The notes under the pieces: generated by a model
The model's database searches: none
The model's input: only the letters and a program-made list of their open reading frames with translations
Told to the model about the DNA's origin: nothing
Shown here: in pieces, positions 39,401-51,156 of the stretch
How positions within the stretch are numbered: the first letter of the stretch is position 1
Layout: each line of letters begins with the position of its first letter
NCBI GenBank assembly: GCA_040954595.2
Contig: CM082578.2
Location: forward strand, 16,368,001-16,432,000
Length of the DNA: 64,000 nt
Reading direction: 5' to 3'
Origin: Balanoglossus misakiensis
Taxonomy: Eukaryota > Hemichordata
Translations under genes and position numbers: made by a program

Positions 39401-40320
39401 TTTCAAAATTTGGTCGATTTTTGAAAAAATCATGGGTTATAGCTCATGAAAATCATCAGAAAATGAGAATTTTTCGACTTTGCGGAATTTCAAAATTTGG
39501 TCGATTTTTGAAAAAATCATGGGTTATAGCTCATGAAAATCATCAGAAAATGACAATTTTTTGAAAAAATCATGGGTTATAGCTCATGAAAATCATCAGA
39601 AAATGACAATTTTTCGACTTTGCGGAATTTCAAAATTTGGTCGATTTTTGAAGAAATCATGCGTTTATAGCTCATGAAAATCATCAAAAAATGAGAATTT
39701 TTCGACTTTGCGGAATTTCAAAATTTGATCGATTTTTGAAAAAATCATGGGTTATAGCTCATGAAAATCATCAGAAAATGACAATTTTTCGACTTTGCGG
39801 AATTTCAAAATTTCGTCGATTTTGGAAAAAATCATGGGTTATAGCTCATGAAAATCATCAGAAAATGACAATTTTTCGACTTTGCGGAATTTCAAAATTT
39901 GGTCGATTTTTGAAAAAATCATGGATTATAGCTTATGAAAGTCATCAAAAAATGAGAATTTTTCGACTTTGCGGAATTTCAAAATTTGATCGATTTTTGA
40001 AAAAATCATGGGTTATAGCTCATGAAAATCATCAGAAAATGACAATTTTTCGACTTTGCGGAATTTCAAAATTTCGTCGATTTTTGAAAAAATCATGGGT
40101 TATAGCTCATGAAAATCATCAGAAAATGACAATTTTTCGACTTTGCGGAATTTCAAAATTTGGTCGATTTTTGAAAAAATCATGGATTATAGCTTATGAA
40201 AGTCATCAGAAAATGACAATTTTTCGACTTTGCGGAATTTCAAAATTTGGTCGATTTTTGAAAAAATCATGGATTATAGCTCATGAAAGTCATCAAAAAA
40301 TGAAAACATTTCGACTTCGC
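24275..40320 (+). repeat. 16-kb satellite array, 87-bp unit, about 180 copies
   Basis: Head-to-tail copies of an AT-rich 87-bp unit, written here from ATGAGAATTTTTCGAC through GGAATTTCAAAATTTGG and GGGTTATAGCTCATG. Most units differ only at two sites: G or C at unit position 5 and T or C at the base before CATGGG, with occasional private variants. The period is a multiple of three and one plus-strand frame has no stop, so long ORFs arise (24615-26690, 26704-29709, 29679-32783 and more). They end wherever a 1-bp or 4-bp indel occurs. No foreign insertion is visible inside. No spacer-repeat organisation exists, so this is not CRISPR. Larger duplicated blocks are described in the findings. Confidence 0.97.
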
Positions 40321-40470
40321 GAATTTTGGCATTTTAATGTCATATGCATGGATTCTAACTCATACACACTAAAAAAAAACGAAAAATTCTTGACTACGCA
40401 AATGTTGGTCTTTTTGGCATTTTAATGTCATATGCATGGATTCTTACTCATACACACTAAAAATATTACA
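40321..40470 (+). repeat. Degenerate right edge of the satellite array
   Basis: Two diverged units with a period of about 88 bp are visible: ATGCATGGATTC(T)TAACTCATACACACT, then an A-run, then TTCTTGACTACGCAAATG and GGCATTTTAATGTCATATG. They match the left edge much better than the homogenised interior. Confidence 0.8.
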
Positions 40471-41626
40471 ACCAATCATATAAGCCAGCTATAGTATTGT
40501 CTATAGTAGCTCCAAGTATATCCAAGATTTTATTAATCTACGACATATATGTCATTTGTTAATAATGGTTGAGAGCTAAGTTTTGTTTCTGTTCAGGCAA
40601 GCAAATAATTTCAACACTTCACTTCCAATATCTCCTTTAAAATATATACATTTATCATAAAATATGAACAGTCACAGTATTTAAGAAAACAGGTTGGAAC
40701 GAGAGCTGCAAAGGCAGTTTATTCCGGTCTATTTCAGTAATTTGTCTCATATCACTTCTGGACAGCAACTGTTTGACCTTGTGTCTAAACAAATGTCAAG
40801 CTATGCACATGTGCACCGATGACACAGTTTCTTGAAGCAAAAACAACATGTGGAAGACATAACATACTAAGATTGCTATAGCCCTTTTAACCTGAATGGG
40901 GAGAATACGTGCTGAATGACACCAGAGGTCACCAGGGGTCAAGGTGAAAAGACCATGAAACACACACAATTTGTTCATACTCTTTCAAATTGTGTCTCTT
41001 GTTGGAAACATAAGATTTTCGATTCTGCCCTGTGAAGGTCACCTTGACACTTGAGATGAAAGGCATATGACCTGTGTAGCACAGTTTCTTGAACTAAAGT
41101 TCATGTTGTTGGAAGACATCCAATTATGAGGAATTTGGGGTGAGCACGTCAAGCATTCAGTCAGATTTACAGCTTGTAAACTTTAACCGTAGAGGCCTCA
41201 TCACCATTTTTCTCATGCCCTTTCCTGCAGAAGGCAAACAGATTAATTTTCATTAGGATTCAAATACGTGTACACTATAGCATTTTTTGTAAACTTGTGT
41301 ATGAGAATGTGATTTGAACTTAAAGTTTATAAGACAAGGACATGTGCATGGACTATATTTGGTGCTCTTATAATAATACATGCGGAATTCCAGATACTGG
41401 AAACTGTATTGCTTTGCAGGATGCCCCCAAAATCTCTTGCAAAAACATTTAGTGACAACACATGTCGCTACATTTGAATGGGCCATGAGCAACTTTCACT
41501 TTTCCAGCACTTTTAACAACTTTCCAGTAGTTTGAAAATTCCTGGATTTTCCTGGATTTCTTGGACCTTTGAGTCCAGTGTCCAAAGATTTCACATGCTC
41601 AACAGACAAACACATATCCAGTACAC
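40471..41626. other. Non-coding DNA, possible 3' UTR of transporter gene A
   Basis: No gene is visible. A minus-strand AATAAA occurs at 40718-40723. A counterpart of the C-terminal tail exon of transporter genes C and D was looked for here and not recognised. Confidence 0.4.
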
Positions 41627-44600
41627 TTACATTCCAAAGTACTGTCCGTCTTCCAGAGTCTCTGGTAATTCCCTGTTCCGCGTCTCTGGCAGAAGAAGAG
41701 CCAACATTCCCGCGATGATCGACGTCACTCCCATGATGACAAACGGCATCGGACCCCAGAACACGTCAAGTAACATGACGTACGGAGACAAGATGCTGCC
41801 GACACGCGCTGACATGGATGACACGCCCATGCAGGTGTTCCTGGAAAACAAATTGTGATATTGAGTGATTATAAGTACCTGAAGTAAGTATTGAGCAATT
41901 TGCCAATTCTTGTTTATACAGTGTTTGTTCATCGTACCTGCAGAAGTCTACCATTTTGTTCTGATGTTTTATAATGACTCTAAGACATACAGGACAGTCA
42001 ACTGTTGGATCACAGCCTACATGTACTATACACTAGCAATCTAATGATATCATCCTTTTACTCAATACAACATTTTTCTCTACAAATGCATTACTCTACA
42101 TTCCAGACTTGTACACAAGCCCGTAGAATTACTTACCTGACAACTGTTGGATAGATTTCTGCACTGTATAAATAAACCATTGTAAAAACTGCTGCTAAGC
42201 ACAGTTTTGACACCATTGCTATGGAAACTGTAAGCGTAACATTTTCTGAAACAGAAAGAAGTGCACTAATGATATGAATCACCGAGAGATATTATTTCTA
42301 GGATGATCAACAGCTGGAACATCAAGGACCTCTCTTTGACCAATACAATGCCATGTAGCATTCTACTTAGCTTTGGCAAAGCAACTGAATTACTGATTGG
42401 CTAATGAATGATTTAAGCTGATATCCTTGACTATGCACTGTTATACACCAAAATACAGCTGCAAAAGTTCAAATGGTCATCCACATCAAGGGGATACCAC
42501 CAAAATCATCTTAACATACACACCTGGTGGTACACTTAACATCAACGCTATACCACCAACAGCTGCAAAGCCGCAGAGCGACCATCGTCTACCAATCAGA
42601 TTCATCAACCCCCACGCTAAGAGACGTCCTGGCACTTCCACCACTCCAGCCAGGAAGAAGGTGAGATACGGATTATTTCCAATCTGATCGGTGTTCAGAG
42701 ATATCCCATAATAGACAAATCCGCAGGAAAACCTGGAAGTCAGAAAGCAAATATTTCATTTACTGTTGACAGCACAGGGGTGTGTACAACATTGCGAAGT
42801 TTGTGCAGTTTTCTGGAATATACGGCAGTATCACCAGCCATGATTTGCCAGAAGAAGAGGGTTAATTCACACATTGGTGGTGGTGATGGTGGTGGTACAT
42901 GCCATGTGTACCCCTCACACACACACATATACACACACAATACTGTACATACTTGTACGAAATTCTTACAGCCATACCTACCAGTTAAAACACATGAAGA
43001 ACAGATTGAGTCGGAGTCGCGGGGTTTTTAAGACATCAATCAGTGTAGCATGATGCCTCTGAAAAAAAGATCAGACAAAAGTACAGGTCAGAATGCACTG
43101 TATCTGATATCTGAAGCCTGGAAAAGGAATATTTTACTGAAAGGGTCTTGATGTCTTGAGCCATGTTGCCAGCAACTTTTTCTTTTATAATTGTCAAATG
43201 AAAGCAATTAAAACACAGAAAAAGTTATACAGTTTATGAATGATCTGATAACCTTTTTTGGCAAGCAACTAAGCAATGTCAACTTGAGAGTCTATGGACG
43301 ACAAACCTGTGTGACCTGCATTTCTTCAGGAATTTTCTTCTCTAATAATTCATAATCAAAGATGTTTTCTGGCAGATTTTTCTTGTTGAATTTAGCAAAC
43401 CTTCTGAGGACTTTCTCTGCTTTTTTATATTCCTTCTTCAGCATTAACCACATGGGAGTCTCCAGTATAACTCTGTGTAGGAGAAAAAAATAGAGAAAAT
43501 TATGCATAATGTCCTTAACAATTTTACTAATATGGAGTTCAATTTCAAAGATGTTCCTCATGGATTTGACTGATATGAAAACGCAGAGAAGACTTACAAG
43601 AAGGCCGGCAGAAAGAGGATCCACATAAGACCCGATATCAGTTGAATCTGTCTCCAGTTGCCATGACACAATGCCGCAAGTCCGCCAAACATCATGTAAA
43701 ACACACTGAAGGCAATACGCAGTATGGTACCACACCTGGTTCGGTACTCTAGACCAATCATTTCCATGACTAGAAAGAAAACAAAAAATTTACAGTGGTC
43801 AGTGCATTCCTGTTTTTGATTTGTTACTTTTTTTCTTTTTTGTGACTTTCCCATGCTGGGTCACAGTGATGACCCTTGACCCCACTGAGTACAAACAAAT
43901 TGCACTGACCTATGACATTGCCTGTGACATACAGAGAGTGTGGAAAGACACCCAAGAAGAACTGACCAATCAGAAAGACAATGTAGGACGGCGCGAATGC
44001 AGTCACAACCGCGGTGACCAATGAAAGCACTATGTTGATGAGGAAAATTGGACGACGACCAAATCTGAAAAGTTTAATAAAATACAATGTAAATTATTAA
44101 CACATTTTTAATTAAAAAAATAATTTCAGCTGTCTGAGCTGAGAAAAAGAATGTGTGGTTCTTGTGGCATATAAGTGCAGAGGTTAAAATGAATCATAAT
44201 GAAAAGACAAACAAGTAATATTAGAAGTTCCTTACATGTCTGCAAGCTGGCCGAACACCACGACTCCTATAAGGTTTCCAAGTGGTAAAACAGATTTTGA
44301 AAGTTGTCTCATCCATCCATTGTCACAAACGAGATCGTACTACGGGCAAAATGAAAATGAGAAAAGCTAAATGGAGCTGGGTTAATAATAGTCTGGGGCT
44401 AATAATAGCTTGATCAGATCTACCATTTTGAAACCCATCAAATACATGTACCGGTACTATATATTGCATGTGTGTGTGTTAGCCCTGCGTACAGGTCTGC
44501 ATGCCCCCGTACGCAGACGTGTCCGCAGGGCTAACTTGTGTGTGTGTTCTAGAATATGTGATCGGTTGAATACAGTTAGTCAATACTTACTTCAATTACC

Positions 44601-44968
44601 ACTGTATTTTCATACCATGTTTTATCATAGACCCAGCCTTGGTCACAGCTGATCTCTTCGCTTCGAGGCGAGCAGACTTCATCTGAGATTCCCCGAGATA
44701 CGTTGACATCGTACCGCCGACATTTCGCCCAAGAAACGCCCCCTCCTTCAAGAGTGTAAGGAATGGTGCAGTTCTTCAGAGGAGACTGGTCGACATAAGT
44801 CTGATTGTCGTATACTTTACAGTAGTGGTCTGCCGAAGCGCTGTAGAAGGTGTTTCCCATCTGATAGAAAGCGGTGCTACCAGTGATGATCCATATCACG
44901 ATAAATTGTATTTTCTGGTAGCGTCCGAATCCACCAACCGTCCCGATTACATCCTCATAATGTTTCAT
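41627..44968 (-). CDS. SLC22-family organic ion transporter, gene A (most divergent copy), 527 aa
   Basis: Exons (minus, 5' to 3'): 44591-44968, 44236-44339, 43910-44064, 43598-43769, 43307-43472, 42982-43058, 42524-42732, 42137-42245, 41627-41840; frame closed, 1,584 nt. Family hallmarks: a large extracellular loop after TM1 with paired Cys and N-glycosylation sequons (NQT, NCT, NVS), YDLVCD before TM2, FGRRP in the TM2-TM3 loop, ILETPMW after TM6, YYGISLNTDQ in TM7, EIYPTVVR, and LPETRNRELPETLEDG at the end of TM12. An Arg (about residue 469, SARVGS) sits where cation-type OCTs have Asp and OAT/OCTN types have Arg. The frame ends at GQYFGM, where the stop is formed inside an intact donor consensus (GTAAGT at 41625-41630), so a further 3' exon as in genes C and D is possible. 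The substrate is unknown. Confidence 0.92.
44479..44534. repeat. Short palindromic element in intron 1 of gene A
   Basis: TTAGCCCTGCG at the left is inverted as CGCAGGGCTAA at the right, with a second inner inverted pair (GTCTGC and GCAGAC). It is embedded in TG microsatellite on both sides, which hides any target duplication. The ends resemble the insertion in gene C (about 52751). Confidence 0.7.
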
Positions 44969-45037
44969 TGTGACCGGTGACTGCCTCAAAGTGCTTTGCG
45001 CCCTAATATTTGGCCTTCCACCACTGGATACCCGCAA

Positions 45038-45620
45038 TATTCACCTGTGTTGGTCTCTCAACTCATGCGATTGTTGTGTGTATGTACACATGGTAGGTCG
45101 CGTCGATGACCCTTAGGTCAAAGTTCATACTAACATGAATTCGAGAGTGACGTAACTCTACGTCGAGACGTTCGTGACTGTACATGAATACTTCCTGTGT
45201 TTCTTATTCCCGTTTGTGGTTTTCATGTTTGAGCAGATATCTTCCGCCTCATGAATAAAGATGTTTGTGGATTTAAGAAAAATCATCTTTCAAACTTTAT
45301 TTAGAAAACAAAAGAGTACAGATGGCTGCTATACATATTTCAACTAGCAAAACATATTGCATTTTATATAGGAGAAATTTTGTGTTGCTCCCGTAATTAT
45401 TCGCTATATTCACAGTCACATGGCCAGTTGGAAATTAGGCCTTATAGATATAACACATAATAATCTATGGTTGGCTACCGTCAATTATTCTGAGAGAAGT
45501 CTAGAAGTCGAGTGATTATGAACTGAAGGAAGTTGTACAAATCGGTTCTGACGACCACGCCCCTTTTCAGTTAGAAACAGACCATTTTCACCACGGCATT
45601 TCTGTTTGCCCATAAAACGA
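45038..45620. other. Spacer between transporter genes A and B
   Basis: No gene. It should contain the promoter of gene A and the 3' UTR of gene B. A minus-strand AATAAA lies at 45296-45301, about 320 nt past the gene B stop. Confidence 0.5.
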
Positions 45621-48600
45621 CTAGCCGTCCTCCAATGTTTCAGGCAGCGTCTTATTTCTCGTCTCTGGTAGAAACAGTGCCAGCAATCCAGCCAATACTG
45701 ACGTCACACCCATGACAACAAAGGGCAGCGGACCCCAGAACACTTCAAGTAAGATCACGAACGGAGATAGGATGCTGCCAACACGCGCTGACATAGACGA
45801 CACGCCCAATCCGGCATTTCTAAAAAAAAGTATACAGTATTTCTTTCAGTCGAGTTTGAACTTCGCGGTTCTAACAGGTACTTCAGTAAATACCACTTTT
45901 CATTCCGTTTTTAGCTCCCACATTCACACCTGATATAGTTATTGAACGTTAAACTTATGTATGTCTGTGTGTGTGTGCCCGTCTCTCTGTTCCATCTGTC
46001 ATCAGATTGGAACCAAATTTGGTAGACATGTACTGATGTGGCAAGACCTGATTAGAGTCTGGTGGGCGTGGCTTACATATTACCTGACAACTGTTGGGTA
46101 GATCTCAGCTCCATAAACGTAAACAATACCGAATACAGCAGAAATGCACAGTTTTGCCACCATTGCTATGGCAACGGATAGCTTGCTGATTTCTGATGCT
46201 GAGAAAAGGATAATAAGTATATTGATTTTAGCGACTTAATCTCTCTCCCTGTAAATCTATATTCGATACCACTATGATAAAGGCCACAAGTGGCATAAGT
46301 GACACACAAAAATTAAAAAGCAAACACTCATCAAAAAGGATTCGCACTCAACTTATCACACTCACCTATCGGCAAACTCAGCATCAACGCCACCCCTCCA
46401 ACAATGGCAAATCCAGCAAGCGACCAACGTCTCCCGATGGCGTTCATTAGCCACCATGCCATTAAACATCCTGGAACTTCAACGGCGCCAGCGAGGATAA
46501 AGGTTACATACGGGTTACTACCCAGCTGATCCGTATTCAGAGAGATTCCGTAATACACGAGGCTACATGAAAACCTAGAGATGTTGAAAAACAATAAATG
46601 TACCAGCAGCAAAACAAACATTTTACAAAGTTGAAAAACAAAAGTTTCAAACTAAAGCACTTGAATTGAAAAGTCGATCAAAGTTTGTTTTCTTTCAGCC
46701 ACACATTTCCAAGTACGAAATTAAGTTTTGTGGGTTTTCTTTGGTGGTGGTTTCAATCTGTTGCGTTAACCAAACTACATTCAGGACAAGACACTTTTCA
46801 TGAGCATTTTCAAAGTTCAAAACTGGTGGTTCGTATTTGTCACGGTTTCATTGAACTGACCAAATCCAATCCCCGTCGTGTGCAATCTTAGATTTCACGA
46901 TCGCAAATTGAATCCACCCGCAAACTTCTTAAAGGGTGGGGGTTGTTCCGTCTGCGGCTGCGCGTATGGCTCCCATACGACATAAGCGAACAGCGGAGAC
47001 ACAAACGTATTTTCATTATTCGCCAGAAAACACTCACCAGTTGAAACACATCAGTAGAGTGTTAATGCATAGGTTTCGAGTCTTGAAAAGATCAAACATA
47101 GTATACAGGCGTTCCTACAATAAAATGAAACATGAAAATGTTATTTTTCATTTTCAAAGTGGTTCCTTCTCACGGAGACTAAAAAAAAGTGCGAAGAAAT
47201 CGTTTTCAAGTTAAAAATGCCGAACACAAGCATTGGCCAGGTACATATTGTTTAACTTATTATTAAAATACCAACCAGGGATAATCATGCACAATTCAAG
47301 GAGCGGGAACTGGTATCGAAAACGACACTCATTACTTCCGGATTGGATGTAGCTGACGACAGATGAAAAAAAAACATTCAGCAATATTTTCAATCACTCC
47401 ACCTCGCCGCTGACGTCATCCTCCTCGGGTATCAAGCAGACCCCTTTATCTTCCGCAAACATGTCTTGTGGCAAAGTGGTCTTGTTCATTTTGGCGAATT
47501 TCTTGAGAACCCTCTCGGCTTTATCGTATTTGCCTTTACGCAAAAGCCACATCGGGGTCTCCAGAATAAAGCTGCAAAGGATGTCCTAGTCAATCTTTCG
47601 AGCAAATATGTTATACGTAGTCGGGTTTTATGCATATATGATCTCAATTATCGCGATTGAAGGAAATTCCAAGTATCACTTGACAAGGAAATGTGCTGAA
47701 AATTTAGATATACCCCACACAAGTTTGAAAGGTCGTGTTTACTGACATGAGGTGACGCAAGTTGTTTGTTTGTTGGTTTGTTGGTTGGTTTGTATGGGGG
47801 TTGTAGATGCACGATTCTTTGGCGGTCAATTCCAATGGAAATTAATGGCTAGCAACTGGGAAAGAGTGAGAAATAAAACTTACAAAAACGAAAGTGGATA
47901 AAGAAGCCAAATGAAGCCAACAGTCAAATGGATCAGTCTCCAATTACCAGCGCACAGAACAGCAATGGCGCCGTACAAAATGTAAAACACGCCAAACGCC
48001 ACTTGCTGTAAAGTTCCGCACATGGTTCTATATTCTGCTCCTACGATTTCCATTACTGCAATAAAGGTCGAACAAAATTAACAACTAATGAATCTGAATT
48101 CAAATATAGGTAACAATTTAATATTATCAATTCCGAGTGGCGTATAGAAAATGCATTTAGGCAATCAACATATATATGGAAACCATCTTAAGTTTTAACT
48201 TAGATGAAAACATTGTGTCATTGCATAAAATGTCGAAGCGGTTGTGTGTGTAGAACGGAGAGAGGTTAAATTTTCGCAAGGCAATAACTCATTACCTATG
48301 ACAAAGGCGACGACAAACACCGAGTGTGGAAAAGCTCCTAGAAAGAACTGCCCAACCACGAATCCTGCGTAACTTGGGCTAAATGGTGTAGCTATTGCTG
48401 TTACTATGGCAAGCACCGTGGTGACGAAGAGAATGGGCTTTCGGCCGAAGCTGAAAGGAAATCAGTAAAATTTTAAAAAGTTGCAAAAATGAGTGTTTCC
48501 TTATCAATGTATTTATCGATGGGAAAATTTGATCTAGTTCCATGATACGGAATGCTACTTTAAAAAAAACAATAGTTGAAATAGTCCTTCTCCCGTCATT

Positions 48601-49760
48601 GGCGTATAGGTCTTTATTGAGGTAGGTCAGACATGATTACTGCGATAATTTTAACCTTTCCAAATTTGGAACTGTTCAGAACATCAGAGAAAATATAATA
48701 CCCATAAAAACATTCATTTCTGCCATTTTAATTTAATGTCTACGAAAAAAGGTGGCAAGATATATTCGTGAAATTTGTTATTTATATATCGCGGAATTTA
48801 GCCTTTATAGTAGACTGGTAAATTTATTTTCTTTCCAAGAACAGTGCCGCAAAATAATTCACTGTTTTACATGTACCTACATATCTGAAAGTTGCCCAAA
48901 TGTAACCGCGCCAAGGAGATTCCCGAGCGGAACGACCGATTTTGACAGCTGTTTCATCCAATCATTTGCACACACCAGGTTGTACTGTCAAAGTGAATAA
49001 AAGACAGACACATTCAATTACGTAATAGATTCAATTAAAATATCTTATGTGAGATTGCTCGTCGGTGTGTAAAAAAGCTTATTGGGCACTGCATCTCTCT
49101 GCCTTTTAATGATGTTTCCAGACACAAAAGCCATCCACTTGTCATGATATCTGACACGTTTCGCACTATTTTTATTTTTAAACTAAAATACTTTATGCGG
49201 GTCTTAATGAAGCTGCTGGGCTATTTGCAAACTGAAGGCAATGTTGCCACCATGCTTGGGTACAATATGTTCACAATACGCCCAGGCATCTGATATCAAT
49301 CGATAAAACATGCGTTGATGATTATCGAGTTCCCGGCCCAATCTTACTCACTGAAATGGGCGAATTGTAGAAAAGCACTCACTTCAAAGACGACGGTATT
49401 TTCATACCATGTTTTGTCGTACACCCAGCCTTGGTCACAGCTGATCACTCCGCTTCGAGGAGAGCAGACTTCATCTGAGATTCCCCGAGAAACGTTGACA
49501 TCGTACCGCCGACATTTCGCCCAAGAAACGTCCCCTCCTTCCAGATTGTAGGGAATGGTGCAGTTCTTCAGAGGAGACTGGTCGACATAAGTCTGATTGT
49601 CGTATACTTTACAGTAGTGGTCTGCCGAAGCGCTGTAGAAGGTGTTCCCCAGCTGGTAGAATGCGGTGCTTCCGGCCATGATCCAAAGAAGGATACACTG
49701 CAGTTGTTGATTCCGACCGAACGGACCGACAGTGTTGATGACTGCTTCGAACCGATTCAT
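45621..49760 (-). CDS. SLC22-family organic ion transporter, gene B, 525 aa
   Basis: Exons (minus, 5' to 3'): 49383-49760, 48881-48984, 48296-48450, 47884-48055, 47403-47571, 47038-47114, 46366-46574, 46084-46198, 45621-45819; all GT-AG, 1,578 nt, frame closed. Start is MNRFEAV, aligned with the other copies. The predicted protein has twelve membrane segments, the six-Cys extracellular loop with three sequons, FGRKP, ILETPMW, YYGISLNTDQ and LPETRNKTLPETLEDG. The frame stops right after LEDG with no donor, so it lacks the C-terminal tail of genes C and D. Exon 8 has two extra codons compared with the other copies. Exon 5 uses a normal GT donor (GAG|GTGGAG) where genes C and D have GC. The Arg of the SARVGS motif is about residue 472. 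Exon 7 is nearly identical to that of gene C. Confidence 0.92.
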
Positions 49761-50021
49761 GTCAATCAACAAACCAATCGATCAATCAATCAATCAATCG
49801 CTTATGTACGATCAGACTGAAGCACACCAGAAAACCATGACGACGAAAGGTTTACTTGAAACGATAAACACTGCGACACAGTGGCTTGACCGAGTTTTGT
49901 GTGAGTTCGCGGAATAGGTCTGGTATGTGCAATACCGAATACGGGGTAATGAAAGGTCGTTTCTGAATACGTTACTGAAGAAAGTGTTCTCCGCGCTCCT
50001 TCCAACAAGAAGAACGGTAGT

Positions 50022-50287
50022 GGTAGGTAATTAGCATATCAGAGTTTTTGATATGTGACGTCAATCAGTGGGCGGAGCTCAAATCCACTTACAGACAGTA
50101 GATGCGTAGAGCGAGTGCAATTCACTCGATTCCGACTTCCGTGGACACCTTTCAATGCTGGATAATGCGCTATAATAGTGCGATTTAAATGCCCGCGAAA
50201 ATGACTATTTACATAATATTAGCATGTTCCTGCACACTGAATGACGCCACATGTCAAAAGCTTGATTATGCTACTGAATTACCTACC
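50022..50287. mobile_element. 266-bp inverted-repeat element (MITE-like) upstream of gene B
   Basis: The left end GGTAGGTAATTAGCATATC, continuing to a TGACGTCA, is inverted at the right end (to 50287, AATTACCTACC) with a 4-nt indel and several substitutions over about 45 bp. A third copy of one arm, with the adjacent GGGCGGAG-type box in inverted order, is at about 62934-62992 upstream of gene D, so this is a repeated family. No clear target duplication was found. The arms carry a CRE-like TGACGTCA and a GC-box-like string, which may influence nearby promoters. Confidence 0.6.
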
Positions 50288-51156
50288 TCAACTGGATGAG
50301 AAAGCGTCTTCCGTTTTTTCAAGACGACACAGAAAACGCTCGCAGTGTGATTTTTAACATGACAATCGTATTTATTCATTCAAAATTCGTTCAATTTCTT
50401 TCCATGAATGTAAAATATAATTTGTTACATTAAAAATTACATTTGCAAGATTGAATTATTTTCCATTGTGCAGAATTGCGCCTTGACAGTTTTATGTTCC
50501 CTGATCTAGTTGCCTGTATCATTACCATAGTTTTGACACATTTATTACACTAAGACCCCAAATTAAAGACACTGGTCCACCTGTTTGGAATCCAGGGTCT
50601 TTCTACAAAATTCTTAAAAGCCCAATATTTATAGTTATATGATTAGTGGGCTTGTGTATACATTTATAATTAAAACAACAAAATTATCCCCCGCAGCGTA
50701 ACAGTGGGCACACCTGACGTTGTTGGACTGTCTCATTACCTTACTCTAATGCTTGGCACTGTATATTGTATACTAAATGACCTGGAACCAACCCAAGGGG
50801 ATCAGTTTTTGCTTATCTAGCAAAATGCGAGAGAGAATTACGGTTTCTGATATAGGGCCTATAAGTAGACCACGCTTGGACAGAATGACACTTCGCAGTT
50901 TGTTTCTCTATGTTACGAATGTAGAGCATGACTCTTCAACTATCTGTACTTCGTGGTTAAAATATACTCGTTCGAGACATGTTCCTAATCTAAATGGATC
51001 ACAGAACATTCCCGTTACAATCGAGTGAGTGAGTGAGTGTGAGAGAAATTGTGTATTTCATGATTACATCATGGAGGTGATTACATGTATGTTTAATCAA
51101 GTCGCCTATAACTTCCACACTTCATCTGAAACATATGACACTTTCTCGGTCCCTGT
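50288..51156. other. Spacer between transporter genes B and C
   Basis: AT-rich, no gene. A minus-strand AATAAA at 50371-50376 may end the gene C transcript. About 40 bp just below the gene C stop are shared with the DNA just below the gene D stop (about 57497-57543). Confidence 0.5.

Noticed and set aside
24275-40320. CRISPR array
   Set aside because: Units are directly adjacent with no unique spacers and the surroundings are animal genes.
44969-45037. N-terminal extension of transporter gene A from 45037
   Set aside because: The other three copies start at the position equivalent to 44968 (M-x-x-[YF]-E-x-V-I), and the extra residues have no counterpart.
41627-49760. Genes A and B as pseudogenes because their C-terminus is shorter
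   Set aside because: All exons are in frame with intact splice sites and all transporter motifs; the tail is outside the membrane core.
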